NCBI GenBank assembly: GCA_001600055.1
Contig: BCIV01000022.1
Location: 1 to 64,000 of the forward strand
Direction of reading: 5' to 3'
DNA: 64,000 nucleotides
Origin: Filobasidium wieringae
Lineage: Eukaryota; Basidiomycota; Tremellomycetes; Filobasidiales; Filobasidiaceae
A program made the translations under genes and the position numbers. Position 1 is the stretch's first letter; each line of letters starts with the position of its first letter. The notes beneath the pieces are model-generated. The model was not told the DNA's origin. It was given only the letters and a program-made list of their open reading frames with translations, and made no database searches. Shown here piece after piece: positions 33,992 to 44,340 of the stretch.

Positions 33992-36093
33992 ATGGTACAC
34001 ACAGGAGAGATCAAACAAAATGCCGTGGTGATCGGTGCGTTGCGATTATAATGTTAGAGTCTTTCTTCCGCTTACCAATCGACTTGTCTATTTCATGATA
34101 ACTCCTGCTGCTAGTCTTCGGAGCTTCGGGCGATCTAGCTAAAAAGTCTACGTTTCCCGCTCTGTACACTCTTTGGGAAGAGGGACTCCTGCCCGACAGT
34201 AAGTGATGGACACACATAGCCATATATGGCAGTGCCTCTGACTGTCGAATATCCTCAGAAACAAGAATCATCGGCTACGCTCGATCGAATTTGTCTGATG
34301 AAAAACTAGATGACCAGCTGTTCTGGAAGGTCAAAGATGACGCTAAAGAGGGTCACCGCAAAGAGGACCCGGACAAGATGCGAGAGTTTAAGGGATTGGT
34401 CAAATACGTCCAGGGCAGTTACGACAAGGACGAATCCTTCGAGTCGTTGGAGAAGTAAGTTCCATCCGCGTCGCAACAGGTGTCCCAGAACCTTGAATCA
34501 AACCACACTGACTACTTCTGGCTGCAGGGAAATCAAGCGTATCGAAGACGAAGTGTTCTCCGGCCAGAAATCTAATCGGATATCGTATGTGCGTGACTCG
34601 TTTTCTGCTGTACCCTATTATCAACTGCAATCAAATTGACTCCGCTTGCCCTTCAGCTGGCACTTCCTCCATCATCGTTCTCTCAAGTCTCGCATATGAT
34701 CAAGAACCACAACTATAGCGAAACGACAATTAATAGATTGGTGATTGAGAAACCTTTTGGTAAGGATACCGATGACTGTAAGAAGATGATGGACAGTATC
34801 GCCCAAGACTGGAAGGAGGAGGAAGTTTACAGAATCGATCATTACCTCGGTATGGACATACTCGTTTCTCCCTTCATCCCTTCTATAACTTACTGAACCT
34901 CCCGCCTGCTCATACTTCACCAGGAGAGGAAATGGTCCGAGCTATCTATCATCTTCGATTTGCCAACTCTTTCATAGAACCATTACTCAACAAAGATCAC
35001 GTTCAGAGCGTGTCTGTCGTAATGAAAGAAACATTCGGGGCAGAAGGCAGAGGGGGATACTTTGACGAGTTTGGAATGATAAGAGATGTTGGACAGAACC
35101 GTGAGTACCTCCCCCCGACGTTTGATCGCCGTTAGCCTAGTTCTCTTGATATCTTGATACTGATTTGGTTTCGTCGCAGACCTGCTTCAATCCATTGCAA
35201 TTATGATGATGGAACCCCCAACTTCCTTGGATGATGATTCTCTTCGATCCAACAAGGTCGATCTCTTGAAAAGCATTCCACCTGTCGAATCAAGCGATCT
35301 TGTCCTCGGTCAATACGCAGACGGACCCAACGGCAAAGCCTATGTCGATGACGACACTGTCCCGGACAGTTCCCGTACGGCTACTTTCGCTCAATGGGCG
35401 ATGAAGGTAGACAACGAGAGATGGCGAGGTGTGCCTGTGATGGTCAAATGCGGCAAGGGTAACTCATGCCCGCCTTGTGTTATGTCGTTATCTATCTCTG
35501 ATATTGTGTTACTCCACTTTGCAGCTCTCGACGAAGGATTGATGACGATGACTTTTCACCTTCGCCCACCAGCTAACAACGTGTTCAAGGTGGACGAACA
35601 TTCCAACTCGCTTGTCATTCGTATGAACCCGGAACCGGCGGTATTTTTCAGATCGAACCTCTTGAAACCAGCAACCAGAGGTACGGAGACGGTGGAAGAT
35701 GAAATCAAATGGACTGTACCTGGTCGAAAGGTGGCGGGGGATAAGCTTGCCTATGAAGGTAAGTCCGACATTTTGGGGAAATCAGCGACGAGCTCCGAAC
35801 TGATGAATCGCCTTCAATCCTGACAGTGGTCCTGGCAAACATCTTCAAGGGAGACCAGTCGTCGTTCGTGAGGGAAGACGAGGTCATTGCGGCATGGGAA
35901 ATATTCACTCCGTAAGTATGAAATGTACATGCGATCAAGGAAGTCGTGCGGAATCTGACCTACTGGTTACAGGTTATTGCAATACATTGAAGGACCGAAC
36001 GGACCTATACCTGTGCCATATGCATACGGGGATGCCGGTCCCGTGGAACAATTTACGTTTGAGGAGAAGCTTGGATTGCCACAAACTCGGTGA
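33992..36093 (+). CDS. ZWF1: Glucose-6-phosphate 1-dehydrogenase
   Basis: Ten exons: 33992-34034, 34115-34198, 34259-34454, 34528-34588, 34657-34849, 34924-35100, 35180-35458, 35525-35758, 35827-35911, 35973-36093, all in phase. The product oxidises glucose-6-phosphate to 6-phosphogluconolactone, making NADPH, the first step of the oxidative pentose phosphate pathway in the cytosol. The coenzyme motif is VFGASGDLAKK; LVIEKPFGKD, EGRGGYFDEFG and IRDVGQNHL are conserved. The substrate signature reads RIDHYLGEEMV, where known enzymes have Lys directly after DHYLG; the codon GAG at 34926-34928 gives Glu. The rest, including the C-terminal IFTPLL and PVPYAYGDAGP, is normal in length and order. The Lys change raises the question of activity or of a second canonical copy elsewhere. 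Confidence 0.92.
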
Positions 36094-37294
36094 AACGGAA
36101 AAAGGAAAACACAACTCAAACTACTGAACAAAACGCAGCGCAAAAGAGACGATAACATGTGTCATCCGAGTCTGTTGTAAATACGTTACAAAGCACATGA
36201 ATCGCTTAAATTACCTTGTCACAGACGCCTCCCGCTCATGCTCTAATATGTTTACGCCTCTTGAGGCCCGAATCAAGGTGACATCCCGTGACAATGGGGT
36301 ACGGTCAGAAGTGAGATATCTCCCCTGTGATCTAAGTAGCGAAGTTAAGAACCAACCCCTAAGTCACTCTGCCACAACTCTCTTGTACGCTAACACTGAG
36401 TCCATATATCGTTATTGCCAGGGCACGCAATAGCTACAGTGGCTTCGGCTCTCGTTCGGACAGTCGTGCTCTTGGAACCATTGCACCAGTAAGGTTGTTC
36501 TGACAACACCTAATATTTGGGGGTTAGTACGCAACGCAATATAGACAGGTAGATCGTATCACAGCAATGTAATGTCTCCAAGGAAAATCTCCAACTGTCA
36601 CTCTTGGAGATACAAAGCCGGTTGTTATTCCTGGCAATACTATAGGGACCTTGAGTGAACAATGCTATCAGCACAAGTACTAGGGAAAACACAAAGACGT
36701 CGGGCAGGAGCGCTACAAACATAGTGTCACAGACTTGATGGAACAAAAAGTATAAATGATACAGTGTTGGGACAGATACAGTGAAAGGCATCCTGAGAAG
36801 TGGCCTATAAGGAACTAGACAAGGTAGGGGTCAACATGTTGTATCAATAATGGATGCCTTCGATTACTCCATCACAATCATTACAAGCAATTGCAGGATT
36901 GTGGAGTAACAAGGCATCACATTTCTCATGGCCTCAAGAGGGTCCTGCACAGGCAATATATAGCATGCACTGTTATAGGCCCGTTTACAACTATGTGCCA
37001 AGGGCTAACAGACATCATAGTGGCCTTTGTTATCATGCAGCCCTGAGAAATGGAGGACTTGCCCGCTGGGGCATACAACTTAGCAGGTTTTCACCCACCC
37101 TAAGGAATGGAGTTGTAGCAGAAATTCCAATTTGTTATACCATCTATTAGCACAGATTGTGTGCTAGGCTTGCAAGTCCCTGATAAGAGTTCCCTTGGGA
37201 CCTCACTCACAATATAGTCCTGACAGAACAACACAGTTCTGACATACACCCACAAGGTGGCATACACAACTACAAGATCTGGGCACAACAAAGG
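36094..37294. other. AT-richer gene-free flank of the transposon block
   Basis: No supportable gene. Base composition shifts towards AT and the text resembles decayed transposon sequence, especially 36850-37290, but nothing can be assigned to a family. Confidence 0.4.
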
Positions 37295-37529
37295 TTTTGG
37301 TTATTAGATATATGCTATTGCGCTTTGCAGCCTCACGTTAGTATGAAGTAACACCCTTCTTCTTGCGTGTATCCTCCCTCTCTGACTAACTCCCAGACAA
37401 GTCATCTTCATCTTTAAACTACTTTACTTCAGTTTCCATGTTGATGTTTGTACTTATATCTGAATCACAACAGGTATGTGATCTTGTAGTACTGATGCTA
37501 TGTCCATACATGTCATTGATTCACAGTCA
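37295..37529. repeat. Degenerate copia LTR (copy 1)
   Basis: This aligns along its length with the LTR at 42687-42911: shared TATGC..TTGCGCT.TGCA, ACAAGTCATCTTCA, TACTTTACTT.AGTTTCC and TGAATCACAACAGGTATGT. The CAACA 3' end is changed to CAGTC, and no primer-binding site follows. Confidence 0.7.
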
Positions 37530-37599
37530 AGGATTGACCAATACATCTATTCCTGCCCACAAGTGTCTAGATGAGCTCAGACTACATCATGCTATGATC

Positions 37600-38590
37600 A
37601 TCAATAAGGTCAACAACAATCAGCAACATCAGAATAACAAGAGGTCTGCTGTACAGAGGAGATGATTACAAGACATTGTAGACTTGCTGGAACTATCTCA
37701 AGCAGGGTCATTCAATTAAGGGATGCTGTTGTCCTAGAGTTGGAGCTGAGATGACACATTGACCAACTGGACAACAAGACAATACCAAGAGATATAAGAA
37801 CAAGAACAACTCTTCATCCGTAGCTGGAGCAACCATGGGGGAGATCACAGAAGAAGAGTATGCTGTACTTGTCAAGGGCATAGGATGACAACACAGTCTG
37901 TTGCTGGTGGACCTAGGAACCAATTAGCACATCTGCAGCAGCAGAAATGCTTACAGTCAGATAAAACCTGAAGACACCTAAGAGATTCAGGACTGCATTT
38001 GAAAATGCATCTACCTGTACTATAGGAGGTTGGGTTGTTGAGAAGCTACCTAAGAGTGCAAAACACTCTCATCCTATATGATGTGTCTCATATAGAAGAA
38101 GCACCATTGGATCTCCTCAGTCATTGAGAAAGGATCAGATGTCAGGATTATCAAGGAAGATGGTAGTGTGAGTGTTTCAGGTCATACCATCCCCAGCTAC
38201 AGGACTGAAGCAAACAGATTGCTTGGGGTGATCGATCACTCTAGCTTTCAATCAGATTCATGGGAACCCTACCAAGATTTGGCAGGATGAAGAAGCCTAC
38301 CTTATTACTTATCATAAGGACACCTTGGAAGATAGCACCACAGATTGGACCATATGGGTGTCAGTACAAAGAAGGTTCAGTACAAAGAAGGTTCAGTACT
38401 TGTGCAAAGATGTTGGTGGGATCATGAAGATGGCATGAAGATCTATCTTTTTGGACAAGGGATAGTGCATCAGGCCACTACTGTTGCAAATTGCAATGAT
38501 TTGACATCATTGGCAATAAGCCATATGGATGACATGTGGTGGCAATCTCAAACACAAAGGGAATCATGGAACATAAACAACATACCATGA
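37600..38590 (+). pseudogene. Decayed copia gag-protease-integrase fragment
   Basis: Fragments in several frames match, piece by piece, the better preserved copy at 38680-42537: the Gln/Asn/Lys-rich Gag end and zinc-knuckle region near 37610-37740, protease-region text near 37790-37960, and integrase text near 38450. Stops and frameshifts are everywhere, and large segments are missing. It represents an older copy of the same family. Confidence 0.65.
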
Positions 38591-38679
38591 AACACAGGGG
38601 TAGCATAGCAATCACGTACTTGTGATCAATCACGTGATTAGGTTGGCACAGCCCATCAATCTCATACTAGGGTCTGGAT

Positions 38680-41600
38680 ACTTCTAAGCAAATCTGGGAC
38701 AAGCTTGCTAAGCTTCATCAGATTGATGACAAGAACTACAAGGCAGATATAGAGGAGAAGATCGCCACTTTCAGGATGACAGAGGGAGATGAGCCTGCCA
38801 AGTTCTTGGAAGAATATAGTACTCTGTTGCTGAAAGCACAGACAGCCAACTTCAAGTTGTCAGATGATGACAAAGCCACCTACTTCCTTAGGGCTTTGCC
38901 TTTCTCTTTCGAGTCTCTCAAGTCAGAGTGGAAGTCACTCTACAGGATCAAAGACTTGATGGGACAGAAACAATCCACTTTTGAGGATCTAAGGGGAATG
39001 TTCAATACGTTCATTGCTGACTACAAACGTCAGGATGAGGTCAGGACACAGAATGCCATGATGACCAAGAAGGTCAACACCAGTCAGCAGCAACATCAGA
39101 AGAGCAAGAGGTCTTCTGGTCAGAAGAAGGATGGTTCCAAGACATCATTGACTTGCTGGAACTGTGGCAAGCAGGGTCATTCAAGCAAGGACTGCTTCTC
39201 TCCTAAAGTAGGAGATGGAATGACACACAGACCAACTGGACAACAAGACAATTCCAAGAAGAACAAGAACAAGAACAACTCTTCATCCGTAGCTGGAGCA
39301 ACCATGGGGGAGATCACAGAAGAAGAGTATGCTGCACTTATCAAGAGCAAAGGACAAGAGCGCATTGAGTGGCTGGTCGATCTAGGAGCCAGTTCATACA
39401 TCTGCAATAACAAGGATGCTGTCAATCAAGTGGAACGCCTTAAGACACCTAAGAGGTTCAGGACTGCATTTGAAAATGCATCTACCTGTACCATGGGAGG
39501 TCAGGTTGCTATGAAGCTATCTAAGAGTGATAACACTCTCATCTTATACAATGTGTCTCTTATGGAAGATGCAGCCTGTAACCTCCTCAATCAAGGAACA
39601 TTGATTGAGAAAGGATGGGATGTCAGGATCACCAAGGAAGGTGGCAGTATGAGCCATTCAGGTCATACCATCCCCATCTACAGAACTGGAGTTAATGGAA
39701 CACTCAGGGCAATCACTCTGGTTTTGGATCAGAGTCATGAGGAATCNACCAAGATTCAGCAGGAAGAAGAAGTCTTCCTTACCACTCAAGATAAGGACAC
39801 CTTNCAAGGATGGCACAATAGATTGGGCCATATGGGTATCAGTACCATCAAGAAGCTTGCACAAGAAGGAAAGCTACACATCACAGATNAGGACACATCT
39901 ACTTTCAAGATGGAGGAATGTGACACCTGTGCAGTAGCCAAGACAACTCGTCTTACCTTTGACAATGTCTCAGTGGCAGGAACACAACCACTGGAGATAG
40001 TATGCAGGACCACTCAAACCAGATCTGAATGGTTACATCTATTACATGACATTCATTGATGACTTTACTGGTCTGACTTGCATCAATGGTCTGAGGAACA
40101 AGTCTGCAATGGATGTGTTTGACAGCTTCAAGAACTTCAAGAAGACTGCTGAACTGGTCTTNCAGAAGAAGGTTCAATGCTTGCGTACAAATGAAGACCT
40201 ATCTCTTAGGACAAGGGATAGTCCACCAAGTTACTACACCATACACACCTCAGTTGAACGGTACAGCAGAGAGGGCCAACAGAACTATGAAGGAGATGAC
40301 AGCATCCATGCTGATCAACACAAAGATGGACCAGAAGTGGTGGTACCATGCTATGCAATATGCTTGCAGCATCATCAACATGGGCAAGCAGTATCAAGGA
40401 AGATCTCTAGAGGAGATCATATGCAAACACAGACCCAGCTATGGACAGCTACGTCCTTTTGGTACAGAGTGCTGGGTGAGGGTACCCAGAGAAGCAAGAT
40501 ACAAGACTGATCTTACTCAGTCTAAAGCAATCAAGGGAAGACTGCTGCATCCCAACATGAAGGGAGCAGGATACCTGATAGTGACTCAGGAAAGTGACAC
40601 TGACAAGCAGAGATGTTGTGTTCAAGAGACCAGAAGAGGTCGGCAACAGGGAGAGTACCCCAAGGATATCCAATGAAACACAGTATGGAGAACAAGATGG
40701 TCATACAGAAGAAGGACTGCTTGAAGAGCAGCCTGATCTCACTTTACCTGAAGAAGATGATGACTATGGTCAGGAAGATGATCAACAGCAGGAACCACCA
40801 AGGGAAAGGACTCCTGCGGTGAACATACCTGCTCTTCAGTATCCAATGAAGGATCTGAATGCAGATGAACAAGAGTCTGACAATGAAGATCCTTTGCTAC
40901 TGAGACCTAATGTGGCTGTAAGAAGGAGATCACCTAGGCTGAACATCATACAAGAGATAGCCCTTGCAAGTGTGCATGTGGCACAAGAAGACCCTCAGAC
41001 ATACAGAGCTGCCATGCAAAGTGGTAACTCTCATTTATGGCAAGAAGCCATTGACAAAGAGCTCAAGTCTATTGAAGATACTGGAACCTGGAAGGGGATT
41101 ACAGCTCCAAAGGGAGCCAGCTTGGTAGACAGCAAGTGGGTCTTCACGACCAAGCTCAATAAGAGAGGAGAGGTAGTGAAGTACAAAGCTAGGATTGTTG
41201 CCAGAGGATTCACTCAAGAATATGGCATCAACTACTTTGACACCTACAGTCCTGTAGCCAGGCTGACATCTCTCAGGACACTGCTGACTATAGTGGCAGC
41301 AGAGGACTTGGAACTGTATCAAATGGACGCAGACACTGCCTTTCTCAATGGAACATTAGCGGAAGACATCTACATGGATTTCCCAGATGCTTACAAGAAG
41401 CAAGACAAGAGGTCAACAGGACTAAAGCTTGTCAGGTCACTCTATGGACTGAAACAGTCACCTAGAGTGTGGTGGCAGCTGATCAGTGCCTATCTGGGAG
41501 AACTAGGATCCACAAGACTATCAGCAGATTAGGGCCTTTATTATCACAAGACAAAAAAGGCTTACCTGTTACTCTATGTGGACAATGTGCTGATAGCAGC

Positions 41601-42537
41601 AGCACAGATGACAATCATTGATGGCATCAAGGATGCATTAAAGGACAAATGGAAATGGTCTGATATAGGTGCAGCTACCTATATACTTGGACTGGAGCTG
41701 GACAGGCATAGGCCCAGCAGAACTATCTCACTCAGCCAAGAAGGATACATCCAGAGAGCGCTTGAACACTTTGGCATGCAAGATGCAAAGACAGTCAAAA
41801 CTCCACTCTATGATGCTACTCTGGCAGGACAGGAAGGAACAGTGAAGGTTGACAAACAGCGGCAGACATTCTATCAACAGATAGTTGGATCCTTAATGTG
41901 GTGTGCCATGTCAGCAAGACCAGATATAGTCTTCACTGTTGGCTATCTGAGCAGGTCCAGCAGCAACCCCTCAGAGCAACACCTAAAAGCAGCAAAGAGA
42001 ACATTGGCTTATCTAAAAGGGACTTTGGACAAGGTTCTTGCCTTAGGACAACTCAGTAAGGACAATGGAGTCCTTACAGGATACTGTGATGCAGACTATG
42101 CAGGAGACTTGGAGACAAGACACAGCACAGCAGGCTACTGTTTCAAGCTCTTAGGTTCTGTCATTTCTTGGACCTCAATCAGACAGAACACAGTTGCAAC
42201 CTCAACATGTGAAGCAGAATATATGGCTCTAGCAGAAGCTGCTAAGGAAGCCATATGGCTGAGCAGAATGCTGAAGGAATTGGATTTCATCAAGAAAGAC
42301 CTGCCTNCCCAACTTTACTGTGACAATCAAGGAGCATTGGCACTGGCAGCCAACCCTGCACATCACAAGAGATCCAAACATATTGATATTAGATATCACT
42401 ATATCAGGGAGATGGTTGACAATGGTCATATCACCATCCATCATGTCAGGACAAACAACCAAGCAGCAGATATGCTGACAAAACCATTCAAGGACATCAA
42501 ACATAAGCACAACTGCCAGCTCATTCATCTAGAATAA
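38680..42537 (+). pseudogene. Ty1/copia Gag-Pol, inactivated (copy B)
   Basis: One polyprotein in order: Gag with a UBN2-type core, zinc knuckle CWNCGKQGHSSKDC (about 39150), aspartic protease with DLGAS in place of DSGAS, GAG pre-integrase HNRLGHM, integrase, reverse transcriptase and RNase H. Damage seen: frame changes near 40050 and 40600; a deletion inside the integrase core between LRTNEDL and LGQGIVHQ; an in-frame TAG at about 41530; and the reverse-transcriptase active site reads YVDN instead of YVDD. RNase H (YCDADYAGD, TCEAEYMAL) is intact. Five single Ns interrupt it. It cannot transpose by itself. Confidence 0.85.
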
Positions 42538-42686
42538 TTTGATGGAGCTATAGGCAGATTGAAGAGGATCAGTAGACTGCATGCAATCTTAGGAGGCAAG
42601 GATCACCCTCAGCAAGGATTGACGCAAAACATCCTGGAAGTCGAAAAGTTACTTTGTCTTCTTCAAGACACGGCTCACTCCAGGAT

Positions 42687-42911
42687 TGTTGGATATGCGC
42701 TGTTGCGCTATGCAACCTCAGCCTAGTGTCACGTGACACTCTTTCTCCTTGTGCGCGTCCTCCTCTCTGTCTCTTTCCGTACAAGTCATCTTCACGTTCT
42801 GTACTACTTTACTTTAGTTTCCCTGTTGTGATCCATACTTAGCACTGAATCACAACAGGTATGTTACCTTGTAGTAGTGATGCTCCATATACTTATCACT
42901 GAATCACAACA
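42687..42911. repeat. Copia LTR with TGTTG...CAACA ends
   Basis: 225 bp bounded by the inverted pentamer TGTTG/CAACA. It is homologous to the degenerate LTR at 37295. It lies 150 bp after the stop of copy B and is directly followed by a primer-binding site. A short tail word, ACTGAATCACAACAGG, occurs twice (42844 and 42898), leaving a shorter LTR end at 42857 possible. A 16-bp perfect palindrome with CACGTG is at 42725-42740. Confidence 0.75.
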
Positions 42912-42925
42912 GGTTATGAGCCCAG
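42912..42925 (+). other. Primer-binding site for half initiator tRNA-Met
   Basis: GGTTATGAGCCCAG begins immediately after the CAACA end of the LTR. It is the reverse complement of the conserved anticodon arm of eukaryotic initiator tRNA-Met (CTGGGCTCATAACC). Drosophila copia is known to prime from this internal tRNA part. Confidence 0.75.
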
Positions 42926-43455
42926 GGTGTTCACCCTCCGTTCAGTGAAAAGGATCAAAGGATACTATGTGCCGGCAAGGAATTCTCTTCCCTCTCCCGT
43001 ACGCTGTACTACTCCTTTCTTCTCCCTCTTTCTAGTACAAATAAACATTAGAAACATACACACAACAACACAGGACTCTGCTGGAACTACATCAACTACA
43101 TCCCCCTTCCGTTCCTTCCGTTCTCACATCTACCATACCTACAAAAAAAGACAAGCTCTACCTGGCAGGCGACGTGTACCCAGCTGCTCTGCGCGCGCAC
43201 CAGCCAGGCAAATCATTTCCCCAGAAAGTGGGGAAATGAACCTGCGGCCGAAACTCTTGCGAAACCACTGAGAATTGAATGCAGACCTCTCTACACATTT
43301 CAGGAGACTTAAAAAGGCTCGTACACCACTATACCAGTGGAAGTTAACTTGGTGTACCCCTTTTCCGTTCACAATATCATACATTTCTGATCTTTTTGAT
43401 CCGGTCAACCTGACCTTCCACTCTCTTCCGTCGAAAACAATCATACCTTTGCATC
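42926..43455 (+). other. Untranslated leader of copia element C
   Basis: Between the primer-binding site and the Gag ATG. It contains a perfect 9-bp inverted repeat, CATTTCCCC/GGGGAAATG, around a 7-base loop (43214-43238), a candidate RNA hairpin. No coding frame belongs here. Confidence 0.55.
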
Positions 43456-44340
43456 ATGTCTGATTCTGAGTCCGACTTAGAACGGCATACACATGCAAAG
43501 CTTCCCACTCTCAAGGGAACTTCCAACTATTCACCATGGTCTCGAGCTATCACGGCTCAGCTTATGGGGAAGAACCTACTGTCTGTCCTGCAAGCAACTG
43601 CTGCAGCCGTTCCTGCGCCCTTGGTCACTCCTGTCCCTGTTCCGCACAGTGCTTCTCCCGGAAGCCTCTCTGGAGGCAGGACCACCACCTCGGCTATCTT
43701 GGAACCTGCTCAGTCTGCTACTGCTACTACTACTGCTACTGCTACTGCTACTACTACTACTACTGCCGCACCTCTTCTCTCTTCCCGCAAGAATGAAAAG
43801 GCCTACTCTTTGATCTATCTCTCACTCTCGGAAACTGTTCAGAACAACTTGTCTCATGCTGCTGCAGACGCCTTCTCTCCTGATGCTCTCTTACTATGGA
43901 ATGAGCTCAAGAAGGCTTACGGTGCATCTTCTCTGCAAGAACTTGGAAATCGGATGGAGATCATTGGGGGAACCCATATCCCTGAGAATGAAGACCCTGT
44001 CAAGGGAATGGCTAGGATGCGCTCTGCATACTCTGAAGTCATCTCCACCGGGAAGACTCCATTTGATGATCAACTGTTCACCATTGCCATGCTCGGTGCT
44101 CTTCCTCCTTCTTACTCTCCTACTGTCCAATCTCTGTACCAGCAACCTGGCATTACCTCGGAAGATGTGTTTGGTTCTGTCAAGACTGAATGGTCCCGTC
44201 GCACTGCTGGGAAGGATGCCACTGGTTCTGCCTTGTTTGGATCTGCCGGATCTAACAACAGCAATAAGAACCAGAACCGGAACAATGGTCAACGTCAAGG
44301 ACAAGGAAAGAAGCAACAAGGTCAGGGTCAAGGCAAATAA
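43456..44340 (+). CDS. Copia Gag (element C)
   Basis: 294 residues starting MSDSESDLE. A UBN2/copia-type Gag: LKGTSNYSPWSRAI near the start, a Thr/Ala microsatellite tract (43720-43765), the helical capsid-like part, and a Gln/Asn/Gly-rich RNA-binding tail. It ends at TAA 44338-44340 in the same frame as the downstream Pol, directly before a conserved WCHIHQSNLHDLKEC stretch. It belongs to a copia lineage different from copy B. Confidence 0.8.
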   Translation: MSDSESDLERHTHAKLPTLKGTSNYSPWSRAITAQLMGKNLLSVLQATAAAVPAPLVTPVPVPHSASPGSLSGGRTTTSAILEPAQSATATTTATATATTTTTAAPLLSSRKNEKAYSLIYLSLSETVQNNLSHAAADAFSPDALLLWNELKKAYGASSLQELGNRMEIIGGTHIPENEDPVKGMARMRSAYSEVISTGKTPFDDQLFTIAMLGALPPSYSPTVQSLYQQPGITSEDVFGSVKTEWSRRTAGKDATGSALFGSAGSNNSNKNQNRNNGQRQGQGKKQQGQGQGK

